Source of the DNA: Euzebyaceae bacterium
GTDB taxonomy: Bacteria > Actinomycetota > Nitriliruptoria > Euzebyales > Egibacteraceae
NCBI GenBank assembly: GCA_013698135.1
Contig: JACCVM010000233.1
Span: 1-7,589, forward strand
Direction of reading: 5' to 3'
Length of the DNA stretch: 7,589 nt
Below the pieces are notes generated by a model that saw nothing but the letters and a program-made list of their open reading frames with translations, did no database searches and was not told where the DNA came from. Below are positions 1 through 5,355 of this stretch, one piece after another. The position numbers and the translations under genes were made by a program. Within the stretch, counting starts at the first letter, position 1. Each line of letters starts with the position of its first letter.

Positions 1-1081
1 CGGCCAGCATGTCGATGACCCGCCGCGCCACCTTGGCGAAGTCGACACGCTCGCGTGACTCCTGGCTGAGCGTCTCGTGCACCAGCGCGATCGAGGCGAT
101 GCGGCGCACGCTCTCAGCCAGCGCCTCACGAGCCTCCGCCGACTGCAGCCGCCGAGCCTGGAGTCGCAGCAGCGCGGCGACCGTCTGCAGGTTGTTCTTC
201 ACGCGATGGTGGATCTCGCGGATGGTGGCGTCTTTGAGGCGCAGGGCGCGCTCATGGCGCCGCAGCTCGGTGACCTCGCGAACCAGCAGTAATCCACCGA
301 TGACGTCGTCGTGGCCGATCAGCGGCAGCAGCCGGCGCATGACCACCGCCCCCTGACGCTCGACCTCCACGACGCGCGACTCGCCAACGTGGAGCGCTGT
401 AAGCAGCTCGTCGTGACCGAGGTCAAAGTCGCGCAGGTTCTGACCGAGCAGGTTTTCCAGGCTGCCCATCCGCCGGTACGCCGAAATCGCGTTCGGCGAC
501 GCGAAGGTGACGCGGCCTTCCGCATCGACGCGCATGATGCCGTCGCCGACGCGCAGGGCGACCTCCCGCTCCTCGGGGTGGTCGTCGGCGTACGGGAAGT
601 TGCCGTCGGCCAGCATCTGGGCCAGCTCACCGGCGGACTGCAGGTAGGTCAGCTCCAGCTGCGACGGCGAGCGTGCCGTGGCAACGTTCGCCTCGCGCGT
701 GACGACCGCCGCGATCTCGCCGTGGAAGCGGACGGGGATGGCCTCCTCGCGAACGGGCACGCCGGTCGACCAATCCGGGTCGGCGTCGCGGATGACGCGT
801 TGCTCGGCGAACGCCCGACCCACCATCGGCCGGTCAGTCATCGGGAACGCCTGGCCGACGAGGTCTTCGGAGTAGATGGTCTGGGCGGTATACGGCCGCA
901 TCTGGCCGACGCACAGGTAGGCGGCGCTGTCGTCGAATAAGGTGTGGCGGACGAACAGCAGCAGGTCGGCGAAGGACAGGTCAGCCAGGATCTGCCAGTC
1001 GGCCAGCAGCAGCTGCAGATGGTCGACGGTGTCGGCGTTCAACCCCGTGCGATCCAGTAGCCGCTCTTCCAACAGCGCCAT
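1..1081 (-). CDS. pdtaS: PdtaS-like sensor histidine kinase (3' part outside window)
   Basis: This is the N-terminal 360 residues of a soluble sensor histidine kinase; the C-terminal ATPase domain lies beyond the left edge. No membrane segment or signal peptide is visible, so it should act in the cytosol. Residues about 1-155 resemble the GAF-like N-terminal sensor domain of this kinase family, about 165-275 a PAS domain (GIMRVDAEGRVTFASPNAIS at 181-200), and from about 290 a HisKA_2 dimerisation domain with the H-box EIHHRVKNNLQ (299-309), where His302 is the probable phospho-acceptor. In M. tuberculosis, PdtaS phosphorylates PdtaR, an ANTAR-domain RNA-binding antiterminator; no PdtaR gene is seen here. 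ATG at 1081 is preceded by AGGA with 8 nt spacing, and the upstream biotinyl gene ends only 3 nt before it, so the two are probably translationally coupled. The same neighbour pair (biotinyl protein then pdtaS) occurs in M. tuberculosis. Confidence 0.93.
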   Translation of the reverse strand, partial: MALLEERLLDRTGLNADTVDHLQLLLADWQILADLSFADLLLFVRHTLFDDSAAYLCVGQMRPYTAQTIYSEDLVGQAFPMTDRPMVGRAFAEQRVIRDADPDWSTGVPVREEAIPVRFHGEIAAVVTREANVATARSPSQLELTYLQSAGELAQMLADGNFPYADDHPEEREVALRVGDGIMRVDAEGRVTFASPNAISAYRRMGSLENLLGQNLRDFDLGHDELLTALHVGESRVVEVERQGAVVMRRLLPLIGHDDVIGGLLLVREVTELRRHERALRLKDATIREIHHRVKNNLQTVAALLRLQARRLQSAEAREALAESVRRIASIALVHETLSQESRERVDFAKVARRVIDMLA

Positions 1082-1084
1082 GCG

Positions 1085-1303
1085 TCAGTCCTGCTCCAGC
1101 AGTACCAAAACGTCGCCTTCCTGCACCACATCGGCGACATCCACTTGGATCGCCAACACCGTCGCGGCGGCCGGCGCGAGCACGGGGATCTCCATCTTCA
1201 TCGACTCGACGACCAGCAGGATGTCGCCCTCGGCGACACGCTTGCCTGGGGTGACCTCGACGGCCACCACGTTGGCCACCATCTCGGCGACGACCTCCAG
1301 CAC
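1085..1303 (-). CDS. Biotin/lipoyl attachment carrier protein (TB7.3-like, 72 aa)
   Basis: A stand-alone biotinyl domain. It carries the biotinylation motif ESMKMEIP (33-40), with Lys36 as the acceptor lysine, and the typical hammerhead pattern of hydrophobic beta-strands with paired glycines on either side (TPGKRVAEGD, VVQEGDVLVL). The length is almost that of M. tuberculosis TB7.3 (Rv3221c, about 71 aa), which also sits directly before pdtaS. Such proteins look like the carrier part of acyl-CoA carboxylases but have no carboxylase subunit beside them, so the physiological partner is open. Start: GTG at 1303, six bases after the stop codon of the preceding sigma-like gene begins, with no clear Shine-Dalgarno, which suggests coupling to upstream translation. 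An in-frame ATG at 1282 would remove seven residues, but the longer form matches TB7.3 better. It lies in the middle of a three-gene minus-strand operon. Confidence 0.9.
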   Translation of the reverse strand: MLEVVAEMVANVVAVEVTPGKRVAEGDILLVVESMKMEIPVLAPAAATVLAIQVDVADVVQEGDVLVLLEQD

Positions 1304-1308
1304 GCGGC

Positions 1309-1623
1309 TTACCGCTCGAGGAAGCGCTCAAGGCCCTTGATGGGGCCCACCTCGCGGATGCGCGCAAAGGCGCGCGCCTCGATCTTGCGCACCTCGGGAA
1401 TCGTCAGGCCCAACCGGTCGGCCACCTCGCCCGGCTTGGCGGGCGTGCCGTCGACCAAGCCCATGCGCAGCTCAACCACGCGCCGCTCGACCTCGGGCAG
1501 ACGTCGCAGCACGCCCGACAGCTTCTGGCGCAGCGCGTTGAGCGCCGCCGCCTCGGGGTCGGCGTCGCGGCTCCGGCTCGCGGCGGGGCGAGCGGGCCGG
1601 TCGGGGCGCTTGTTTGGACTCAT
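1309..1623 (-). CDS. Sigma-70 region 4-only DNA-binding protein (104 aa)
   Basis: A small protein made almost only of sigma-70 region 4. Residues 1-24 are a basic, proline- and arginine-rich tail. Residues 27-56 match region 4.1 (LPEVERRVVELRMGL at 42-56) and 64-90 match the helix-turn-helix of region 4.2 (recognition helix around TIPEVRKIEARAFARIR). The ending GPIKGLERFLE resembles the extreme C-terminus of housekeeping sigma factors (RpoD/HrdB type), so it is closer to that class than to ECF factors. Regions 1-3, which bind the -10 element and the main core site, are absent. It may bind -35 elements and/or the RNA polymerase flap as a co-activator or competitor; this is inferred. Start: ATG at 1623 with only a poorly spaced AGGA one base upstream (GGTAGGACATG), so initiation may be weak, leaderless or regulated. 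It is first in the operon with the biotinyl protein and pdtaS. The start lies inside a repeat shared with the sigR leader. Confidence 0.85.
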   Translation of the reverse strand: MSPNKRPDRPARPAASRSRDADPEAAALNALRQKLSGVLRRLPEVERRVVELRMGLVDGTPAKPGEVADRLGLTIPEVRKIEARAFARIREVGPIKGLERFLER

Positions 1624-1649
1624 GTCCTACCGCTTCGTTACTTGAGGAC
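1623..1649. repeat. 27-bp element, copy 1, at the start of the sigma-region-4 gene
   Basis: Read on the plus strand it begins TGTCCTACCGCTTC and ends TTGAGGAC. It matches the minus strand of 5235-5261 at 24 of 27 positions, including a 14-bp perfect block. It contains a short dyad, GTCCT (1624-1628) and AGGAC (1645-1649), 16 bp apart. It covers the leader and the A of the ATG of the region-4 gene on the minus strand. It could be a protein-binding site or an RNA-pairing site. Confidence 0.7.
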
Positions 1650-1659
1650 TTCCGCGGTC

Positions 1660-1665
1660 ATGCTA
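1660..1665 (-). promoter_or_regulatory. Possible -10 element for the sigma-region-4/biotinyl/pdtaS operon
   Basis: The minus strand reads TAGCAT here (four of six matches to TATAAT, fitting the actinobacterial TAnnnT form). Transcription would begin near 1653 and give a leader of about 30 nt that contains the whole 27-bp element. No convincing -35 hexamer is found at 16-18 bp, so this is a weak call. Confidence 0.3.
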
Positions 1666-1727
1666 CCCGTGTGCTGCATCGCCCCGGCCAGCGGGCTTGG
1701 CAAGGCGGGTGCGTGCGACGGATCACC

Positions 1728-1733
1728 TAGGCT
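1728..1733 (+). promoter_or_regulatory. Possible -10 element giving a near-leaderless mRNA
   Basis: TAGGCT fits the TAnnnT -10 pattern and ends eight bases before the GTG at 1742. With usual spacing the transcript would begin at or within one or two bases of the start codon. This fits the absence of a Shine-Dalgarno sequence. No good -35 element is seen, which is common for actinobacterial promoters of this type. Confidence 0.4.
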
Positions 1734-1741
1734 CGCACGCT

Positions 1742-2782
1742 GTGGAGCAACTCCAACAACTCGTCGACGCCGCGGATACGGCCGCGCTGCTGCGCGCGGT
1801 GGACGGCCTGTGCGCCGGCAGGGAGTGGGATCGCCTCGCCGATCTGGCGCGACGCTGCCGGGACGCCGTGGAACTCGGCAAGCAGCTGTGGCCCGTGGCG
1901 ATGCACATCGACTACCGCCTGGCCTGGGAAGGACCCGCGTCGCACGCGGCCGCGGTGCTGCGTCCAGGAGCCGGTCGCTTCGCGCTGGGTCCGCTCACGG
2001 AGGTGGCGGCCAGCACGCACGACTGGGGCGCACTGGCTCCGCATCTGGGAGATCCCATCTCGGCGGCTGCCGTGGCCGGCGAGCGCGTGCTGCGTGGCGA
2101 GGATCTGCGCGAGGCACAACCGGCCGCGTTGTTGGGAAGTGCGGAGCTGCCCCTGGTCCTGGCCGACTGGGAGCCCGCGTACGCGCTGCCGACCTACCGC
2201 GACCGATCGGCGCTGTTTCCCCGCCCGAAGGCGACGCTTTCCGGTCCTGGGCGCCCGGCGACCGCCTCCACCAGCGGGCGAGGCAGCGACGACGAGGCCG
2301 TCCGCGCCCTGCGCGACGTCGTCGAGACGTGGGTGTCGCAGTCATCGGGGCGCGTCGACGCCGTGGTGGTCGAGGGCCCTGCCGAGGCCGCGGTCGGGGC
2401 GCTGGCGCCGGAGGGGTTGTTGTACGAGGTCGACGCCGCCGAGGTGCTGGCCATCCTGCAGTGGGCCGGCGCCAGCGGGGGCGCCTACGGACGCCGGCGC
2501 GGTGGGGCGGCTGGGCGCTTCACCGCGTGGTGGGTCGCCGCGGCGGTCGCGGGTCTGGAGTGGCCGGCCGACCCCAGTGACGGCCAGTTCGCCGGCGACT
2601 TGGGGACCGCTGCCGACGAGCTGCGCTGGTATGTGTGGAGCGCTCCAGGTGACGACAGCGGCTGGGTGCTGCGGGTTGCCATCGCCGACCCGGTCGATGG
2701 GCTCGCCTGGGCGGTGGATGCCAGCGACCGGCGGGACGAGGAAGCGGCCGAGACCGTCGCGGTACCACCGGCGGCTACCTGA
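1742..2782 (+). CDS. Hypothetical protein, 346 aa, function unknown
   Basis: I do not recognise a named family. Residues 1-65 look alpha-helical (repeated Leu/Ala spacing, for example VDAADTAALLRAVDGLC), followed by a segment with many tryptophans and prolines (AMHIDYRLAWEGP at 53-65, ALGPLTEVAASTHDWGALAP at 81-100, LADWEPAYALPTYRDRSALF at 140-159) that looks conserved and folded. A low-complexity linker at about 160-182 leads to a second alpha/beta part with two more tryptophan-rich stretches (FTAWWVAAAVAGLEWP, ELRWYVWSAP) and ends in an acidic tail. No signal peptide or clear transmembrane helix, so probably cytosolic. GTG at 1742 is chosen because the first helix begins there and a -10 element lies just upstream; a TTG at 1697 would add 15 residues. 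The gene shares frame and probably transcript with the DUF5317 gene, which begins seven bases after its stop codon starts 9 bases earlier. Confidence 0.8.
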   Translation: MEQLQQLVDAADTAALLRAVDGLCAGREWDRLADLARRCRDAVELGKQLWPVAMHIDYRLAWEGPASHAAAVLRPGAGRFALGPLTEVAASTHDWGALAPHLGDPISAAAVAGERVLRGEDLREAQPAALLGSAELPLVLADWEPAYALPTYRDRSALFPRPKATLSGPGRPATASTSGRGSDDEAVRALRDVVETWVSQSSGRVDAVVVEGPAEAAVGALAPEGLLYEVDAAEVLAILQWAGASGGAYGRRRGGAAGRFTAWWVAAAVAGLEWPADPSDGQFAGDLGTAADELRWYVWSAPGDDSGWVLRVAIADPVDGLAWAVDASDRRDEEAAETVAVPPAAT

Positions 2783-2788
2783 GTCCTC

Positions 2789-3343
2789 GTGGTCCTCGTC
2801 GTCGTCACCGTCGCCTGCTCCGTGGTCATCGGCTGGCTGCGCGGAGGGCGGCTGGCCAACCTGAGTTCCCTGCGACTGGCCGGACTGTGGTGGCTGGTGC
2901 TGGCCGCCGGCGCGCAGTTCGTGCTGTTCGCGGTCACTCGGACGGGGGGACCCGCCCAGACGCTGGCGCTGCCGCTGCTGGCTGTGGGCCAGGTGGGGCT
3001 GCTCGGCTTCATCTGGGTCAACCACCTGCTGCCGGGCATCGTCCTGGTGCTGGTGGGCTCCGTCGCCAACGCCGCCGTCATCGTCGCCAACCGAGGCATG
3101 CCGGTATCCGCCGGGGCCCTGGCCAGCGTGACGGGCGGCACGTCGGACTTCGAGCCGGGCCAACACCGGCTGCTGGAGGCCGGCGACCCCCTGAGGTGGC
3201 TGGCCGACATCATCGCCGTGCCACTGTTGCGTACGGTGGTCAGTCTTGGCGACGTGGTGCTCGCCGCGGGTATCGGTCTGCTGGTCAGCACCCTGATGCT
3301 GCGGGCTCCTGAGTCCGCAGCATCCTCGCGTCAGCAGCGGTAG
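2789..3343 (+). CDS. DUF5317 family membrane protein (184 aa)
   Basis: A small polytopic membrane protein. Hydrophobic segments lie at about 1-16, 29-50, 58-77, 79-100 and 148-169. The pattern fits DUF5317: an N-terminal helix followed by GWLRGGRLANLSSLRLAGLW (15-34), then NRGMPVSAGAL (101-111) after the fourth helix, the amphipathic loop HRLLEAGDPLRWLADIIAVP (126-145) and the SLGDVVLAAGIGLL (152-165) final helix. The length is normal for the family and its function is unknown. GTG at 2789 is chosen since it opens the first helix as in relatives; no Shine-Dalgarno is visible, and the stop of the preceding gene (2780-2782) is in the same frame with only two codons between, so translation probably depends on re-initiation. 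The last codons are encoded within a strong hairpin. The family assignment is from recall of its motifs, not from a search. Confidence 0.85.
   Translation: MVLVVVTVACSVVIGWLRGGRLANLSSLRLAGLWWLVLAAGAQFVLFAVTRTGGPAQTLALPLLAVGQVGLLGFIWVNHLLPGIVLVLVGSVANAAVIVANRGMPVSAGALASVTGGTSDFEPGQHRLLEAGDPLRWLADIIAVPLLRTVVSLGDVVLAAGIGLLVSTLMLRAPESAASSRQQR
3295..3324. terminator. Strong hairpin between convergent genes, probable bidirectional terminator
   Basis: GATGCTGCGG (3295-3304) is exactly complementary to CCGCAGCATC (3315-3324). The stem extends inwards by one G-U (or its mismatch on the other strand) and two more pairs to a four-base loop, 13 pairs in all. It lies inside the last codons of the DUF5317 gene and 30 bp beyond the end of galE, so it could end transcription from both sides. 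No U-run follows on either strand, which is usual for high-GC actinomycetes. Confidence 0.5.
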
Positions 3344-3353
3344 CGCACCCCGA

Positions 3354-4298
3354 CTAACCACGCAGCCAGCGCACCGTCTCAGTCAGGCCCTCCCGCAAGG
3401 TCGTCCACGGCTTCCAGCCCAGCTCCGTGGCGGCCAGGCGTGCGTCCAGCGCGATGTTGCGCAGCTCCCCGGGGCGTTCCGGCGCATGCTCGGCTTGCCG
3501 GTTGTAGCCGATCACCTCCGCCAGTGCGGTGAACAGCTCGTTGACGCTGGTTTCCTCGCCGGTTCCGATGTTGCAGCGAAGGCCGTCACCACGCTCCATC
3601 GCCAGCACGAAGGCGTGGACCACGTCGTCAACGAACACGAAGTCGCGGGTCTGCTGCCCGTCCCCGAAGATGGTGACCGGCTGATCCTCCAACATGCGGC
3701 CGCCGAAGATGGAGACAACCCCGGCCTCGCCCATCGGGTCCTGCCGCGGACCGAAGACGTTGCCCAGCGCTAACGAGGTCCACTTAAGGTCGTACAGCGC
3801 CGCGTAGGTGTACAGGTACTCCTCGACGCCACGCTTGCTGGCACCGTAGGGCGAGTGCGGATGCCCGGGATAGTCCTCGGCGATCGGCAGCTCCTCGGCG
3901 GATGGCTCGCCGTAGATGCAACCGCCCGAGGTCGCCATGACAATTTTTCGGGCCCCGTGCTTGCGGGCGATCTCCAGGAGGTTGACCGTCCCCAGGACGT
4001 TGATCTTGGCGTCGCGCACCGGGTCAGCGACGCTGCGGCGCACGTCGATCTGCGCCGCAAGGTGCAAGACCACCTCCGGTTGCGCCCGGGCGACGACCCG
4101 CTCCAGGCCGTCGGAGACGAGATCGATGCGCTGGAAGACCAGCGGCAGGTCGGGGTTGCGGCGGGCGTCGTCGAGGTTGTGCAGCTTGCCGGTGGACAGG
4201 TCGTCCACCACCGTCACCTTGTGGCCCTCCGCCAGCAGACGGTCGGTCAGCATCGATCCGATGAAGCCGGCCCCGCCCGTCACCAGCACGCTGGTCAA
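3354..4298 (-). CDS. NAD-dependent epimerase, GalE/GalE1-like UDP-glucose 4-epimerase
   Basis: An extended short-chain dehydrogenase/reductase of 314 aa, the same length as M. tuberculosis GalE1 (Rv3634c), which it resembles along its whole length. The NAD-binding Rossmann motif is TGGAGFIGS (7-15), with Asp32/Asp33 at the end of strand 2 for the ribose. Shared signatures include LHLAAQIDVRRSVADP (78-93), the catalytic Ser124 in TSGGCIYG, and Tyr151-x3-Lys155 in SPYGASK. Further on come NVFGPRQDPMGEAGVVSIF and FGDGQQTRDFVFVDDVV, the sugar-nucleotide binding part. Likely reaction: interconversion of UDP-glucose and UDP-galactose (or a related UDP/dTDP sugar) for envelope glycans; the exact substrate cannot be told. 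Start: TTG at 4298, supported by AAGGAAG six bases upstream; the next in-frame start is GTG at 4289. It lies 57 bp downstream of the anti-sigma gene, with a hairpin between, and may be read through from the sigR operon. Confidence 0.93.
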   Translation of the reverse strand: MTSVLVTGGAGFIGSMLTDRLLAEGHKVTVVDDLSTGKLHNLDDARRNPDLPLVFQRIDLVSDGLERVVARAQPEVVLHLAAQIDVRRSVADPVRDAKINVLGTVNLLEIARKHGARKIVMATSGGCIYGEPSAEELPIAEDYPGHPHSPYGASKRGVEEYLYTYAALYDLKWTSLALGNVFGPRQDPMGEAGVVSIFGGRMLEDQPVTIFGDGQQTRDFVFVDDVVHAFVLAMERGDGLRCNIGTGEETSVNELFTALAEVIGYNRQAEHAPERPGELRNIALDARLAATELGWKPWTTLREGLTETVRWLRG

Positions 4299-4322
4299 TG
4301 GTCTTCCTTTGTCCGCACCATT

Positions 4323-4344
4323 CCGTGATCGTGCCAGATCACGG
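4323..4344. terminator. 8-bp perfect inverted repeat between rsrA and galE
   Basis: CCGTGATC (4323-4330) and GATCACGG (4337-4344) are exactly complementary around the six-base spacer gtgcca. It begins 12 bases after the anti-sigma stop codon on the minus strand and ends 24 bases before the galE start. As RNA it makes a stable stem with no U-run. It could be a terminator or attenuator for the sigR-rsrA transcript, or an operator for galE; the sequence does not decide. Confidence 0.45.
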
Positions 4345-4355
4345 GCGCGTCGAGG

Positions 4356-4586
4356 TCAGCCGGCGGCCCGCAACCGGATCCGGACCCGAGCCAGCAGGCC
4401 GGGCGGCGCGCAGTCCCGGCACTTGGCGGCCACCAGCGCGCGCAGCTCCCGCTCGAACTCCGCACGGTCAAGGCACGGCGGGCAGTCTTGCAGGTGATGC
4501 TGGATCGCCGCCTCTAGATCCATCTGCGTCTCGCCGTCCAGGTAGATCTCCAGGCGGTCGAGCACGTCGCGACAGTCCTCATTCAT
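4356..4586 (-). CDS. rsrA: RsrA/RshA-type zinc-binding anti-sigma factor (76 aa)
   Basis: A small cytosolic ZAS-type anti-sigma factor. The zinc motif is His31-x3-Cys35-x2-Cys38 (HLQDCPPC), with the upstream Cys5 in NEDCRDVLDRLEIYLDGE as in RsrA. In the characterised family, Zn-bound reduced protein holds SigR/SigH; disulfide stress oxidises the cysteines, releases zinc and frees the sigma factor. Cys5 and Cys38 are the likely counterparts of the redox pair in Streptomyces RsrA. A second Cys56-x2-Cys59 pair lies near the C-terminus. ATG at 4586 overlaps the end of the sigma gene by 8 bp, and a strong AGGAGG lies 11 bases upstream inside that gene, so expression is coupled to sigma. The assignment is firm from motif, size and position beside sigR; only the redox chemistry is inferred. 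Confidence 0.92.
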   Translation of the reverse strand: MNEDCRDVLDRLEIYLDGETQMDLEAAIQHHLQDCPPCLDRAEFERELRALVAAKCRDCAPPGLLARVRIRLRAAG

Positions 4587-5223
4587 CGTCGCTGCTGCCT
4601 CCTGCGTCGCCCGTTGCCGCCGGCAGCAGGCCTCGGGCCGCCGCGTAGTCGTACAACGCTTGATGCAGCGCTGCTCTTCCCCGGTGCAGCCGGCTCATCA
4701 CCGTGCCGATCGGCGAATCCATGATCTCGGCGATCTCGGCATAGCTGAAACCCTCGACGTCGGCCAGGTAGACCGCCATGCGGAACTGCTCGGGAAGGTC
4801 GGCCAGCGCCCGCTTGACCTCGTCGTCTGGCAGCTGCCGGAGGAACTCGACCTCGGCGGGTGCCTGCGTGGTGGCCGCGATCCGGTCGTACAGCGAGAAG
4901 TCGCCACCGTCCTCCAGGCCGTCGCGGTAGGCGTCGACGGACACGGGAGTGGGCTGGCGCTGCTGGCGGCGATAGGTGTTGATGTAGGTGTTGGTCAGGA
5001 TGCGATACAGCCAGGCTCGCAAGTTGGTGCCCGGCTCGTACTGGTGGAACGCCCGGTAGGCCTTGGTGAACGCCTCTTGCACCAAGTCCTCCGCGTCGGC
5101 GGGGTTGCGCGTGTAGCGCAGGGCCGCCGAGTACAGCTGATCCAGGTAGGGCAGCGCGTCGCGGCCGAAGACCTCCCGCCGCTGGTCGTCGGTGAGCTCC
5201 TGCCTGACCGTGCCGCTCGGCAC
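4579..5223 (-). CDS. sigH: SigR/SigH-family ECF RNA polymerase sigma factor
   Basis: A 214-aa ECF sigma factor very close in sequence to Streptomyces SigR and M. tuberculosis SigH. Region 2 is about 22-90, with NPADAEDLVQEAFTKAYRAF (40-59) and the -10-binding part NLRAWLYRILTNTYINTYRR (67-86). A variable linker of about 91-125 follows. Region 4 is about 131-190, with LPEQFRMAVYLADVEGFSYA (143-162) and the helix-turn-helix ending in PIGTVMSRLHRGR (171-183). Known role of the family: directs transcription of thiol-redox and protein-quality genes from GGAAT-N18-GTT type promoters during disulfide or heat stress. GTG at 5223 is chosen for the GGGAGG just upstream (about 4 bases away). It is followed, with overlap, by its zinc anti-sigma. 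No GGAA sequence occurs on the minus strand in the 190 bp upstream, so the usual self-activated promoter is not visible here. Confidence 0.95.
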   Translation of the reverse strand: MPSGTVRQELTDDQRREVFGRDALPYLDQLYSAALRYTRNPADAEDLVQEAFTKAYRAFHQYEPGTNLRAWLYRILTNTYINTYRRQQRQPTPVSVDAYRDGLEDGGDFSLYDRIAATTQAPAEVEFLRQLPDDEVKRALADLPEQFRMAVYLADVEGFSYAEIAEIMDSPIGTVMSRLHRGRAALHQALYDYAAARGLLPAATGDAGGSSDDE

Positions 5224-5234
5224 CCTGCCTCCCT

Positions 5235-5261
5235 GTCCTCATGTAGTGAAGCGGTAGGACA
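5235..5261. repeat. 27-bp element, copy 2, in the sigR/sigH leader
   Basis: On the minus strand it starts TGTCCTACCGCTTC and ends CATGAGGAC, matching 1623-1649 on the plus strand at 24 of 27 positions. It keeps the dyad GTCCT (5235-5239) and AGGAC (5256-5260) with the same 16-bp spacing. It lies 11 bases before the GTG of the sigma gene, next to its Shine-Dalgarno. Relative to the gene it precedes, its orientation is opposite to copy 1. Confidence 0.7.
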
Positions 5262-5291
5262 CAAGACCTTCGTTGTGCGTTCGCCGAGGGG

Positions 5292-5297
5292 AGTGTA
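5292..5297 (-). promoter_or_regulatory. Possible -10 element for sigR/sigH
   Basis: The minus strand reads TACACT, which fits TAnnnT. Transcription would start near 5285 and give a leader of about 62 nt containing the 27-bp element. The sequence 17 bp upstream (CGGAGC) is not a recognisable housekeeping -35. A second option is the minus-strand TTGACA at 5372-5367 with a poor TTTACA at 5349-5344. Neither is certain. Confidence 0.3.
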
Positions 5298-5324
5298 GGC
5301 GCTGCCCGGACCAGGCTCCGTGCC

Positions 5325-5352
5325 GGTCTTACACGCCAGTTCGTGTAAAACC
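5325..5352. promoter_or_regulatory. Operator-like palindrome, 11-bp arms
   Basis: GGTCTTACACG (5325-5335) and CGTGTAAAACC (5342-5352) are complementary at 10 of 11 positions around the spacer ccagtt. The spacing and AT-containing arms in a high-GC setting look like a binding site for a dimeric regulator. It ends four bases before the -35 box of the plus-strand promoter, and ACACG/CGTGT recurs in the next palindrome. As RNA it could also fold as a hairpin in a sigR leader if transcription starts further upstream. Confidence 0.55.
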
Positions 5353-5355
5353 TTG

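Noticed and set aside
311..940. Long plus-strand open frame (209 codons)
   Set aside because: It lies antisense to the PdtaS-like kinase, which has recognisable motifs; the translation is the Arg/Ala/Val-rich product expected of a shadow frame in high-GC DNA.
1624..1655. GGAAG-N18-GTA on the minus strand before the region-4 gene as a SigR promoter
   Set aside because: Both boxes deviate from GGAAT and GTT, and the -10 would leave almost no leader. It is noted only because a leaderless SigR-driven transcript is not excluded.
1642..2580. Plus-strand open frame of 312 codons overlapping the unknown 346-aa gene
   Set aside because: Its product is almost wholly Arg/Gly/Ala, a frame-shifted shadow. 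The frame from 1742 has balanced composition with conserved-looking tryptophan motifs.
2342..3361. Long minus-strand open frame (339 codons)
   Set aside because: It is antisense to the DUF5317 gene and the end of the unknown gene, and its product is low-complexity with no motif; the plus-strand frames give family-like proteins.
4299..4320. GGAAT on the minus strand just before galE as a SigR-type -35
   Set aside because: No GTT follows at about 18 bp, and the galE ribosome site and start codon occupy the place where the -10 would be.
5262..5283. Short inverted repeat CACAA/TTGTG in the sigR leader
   Set aside because: Only five-bp arms with an eight-base gap, which is expected by chance.
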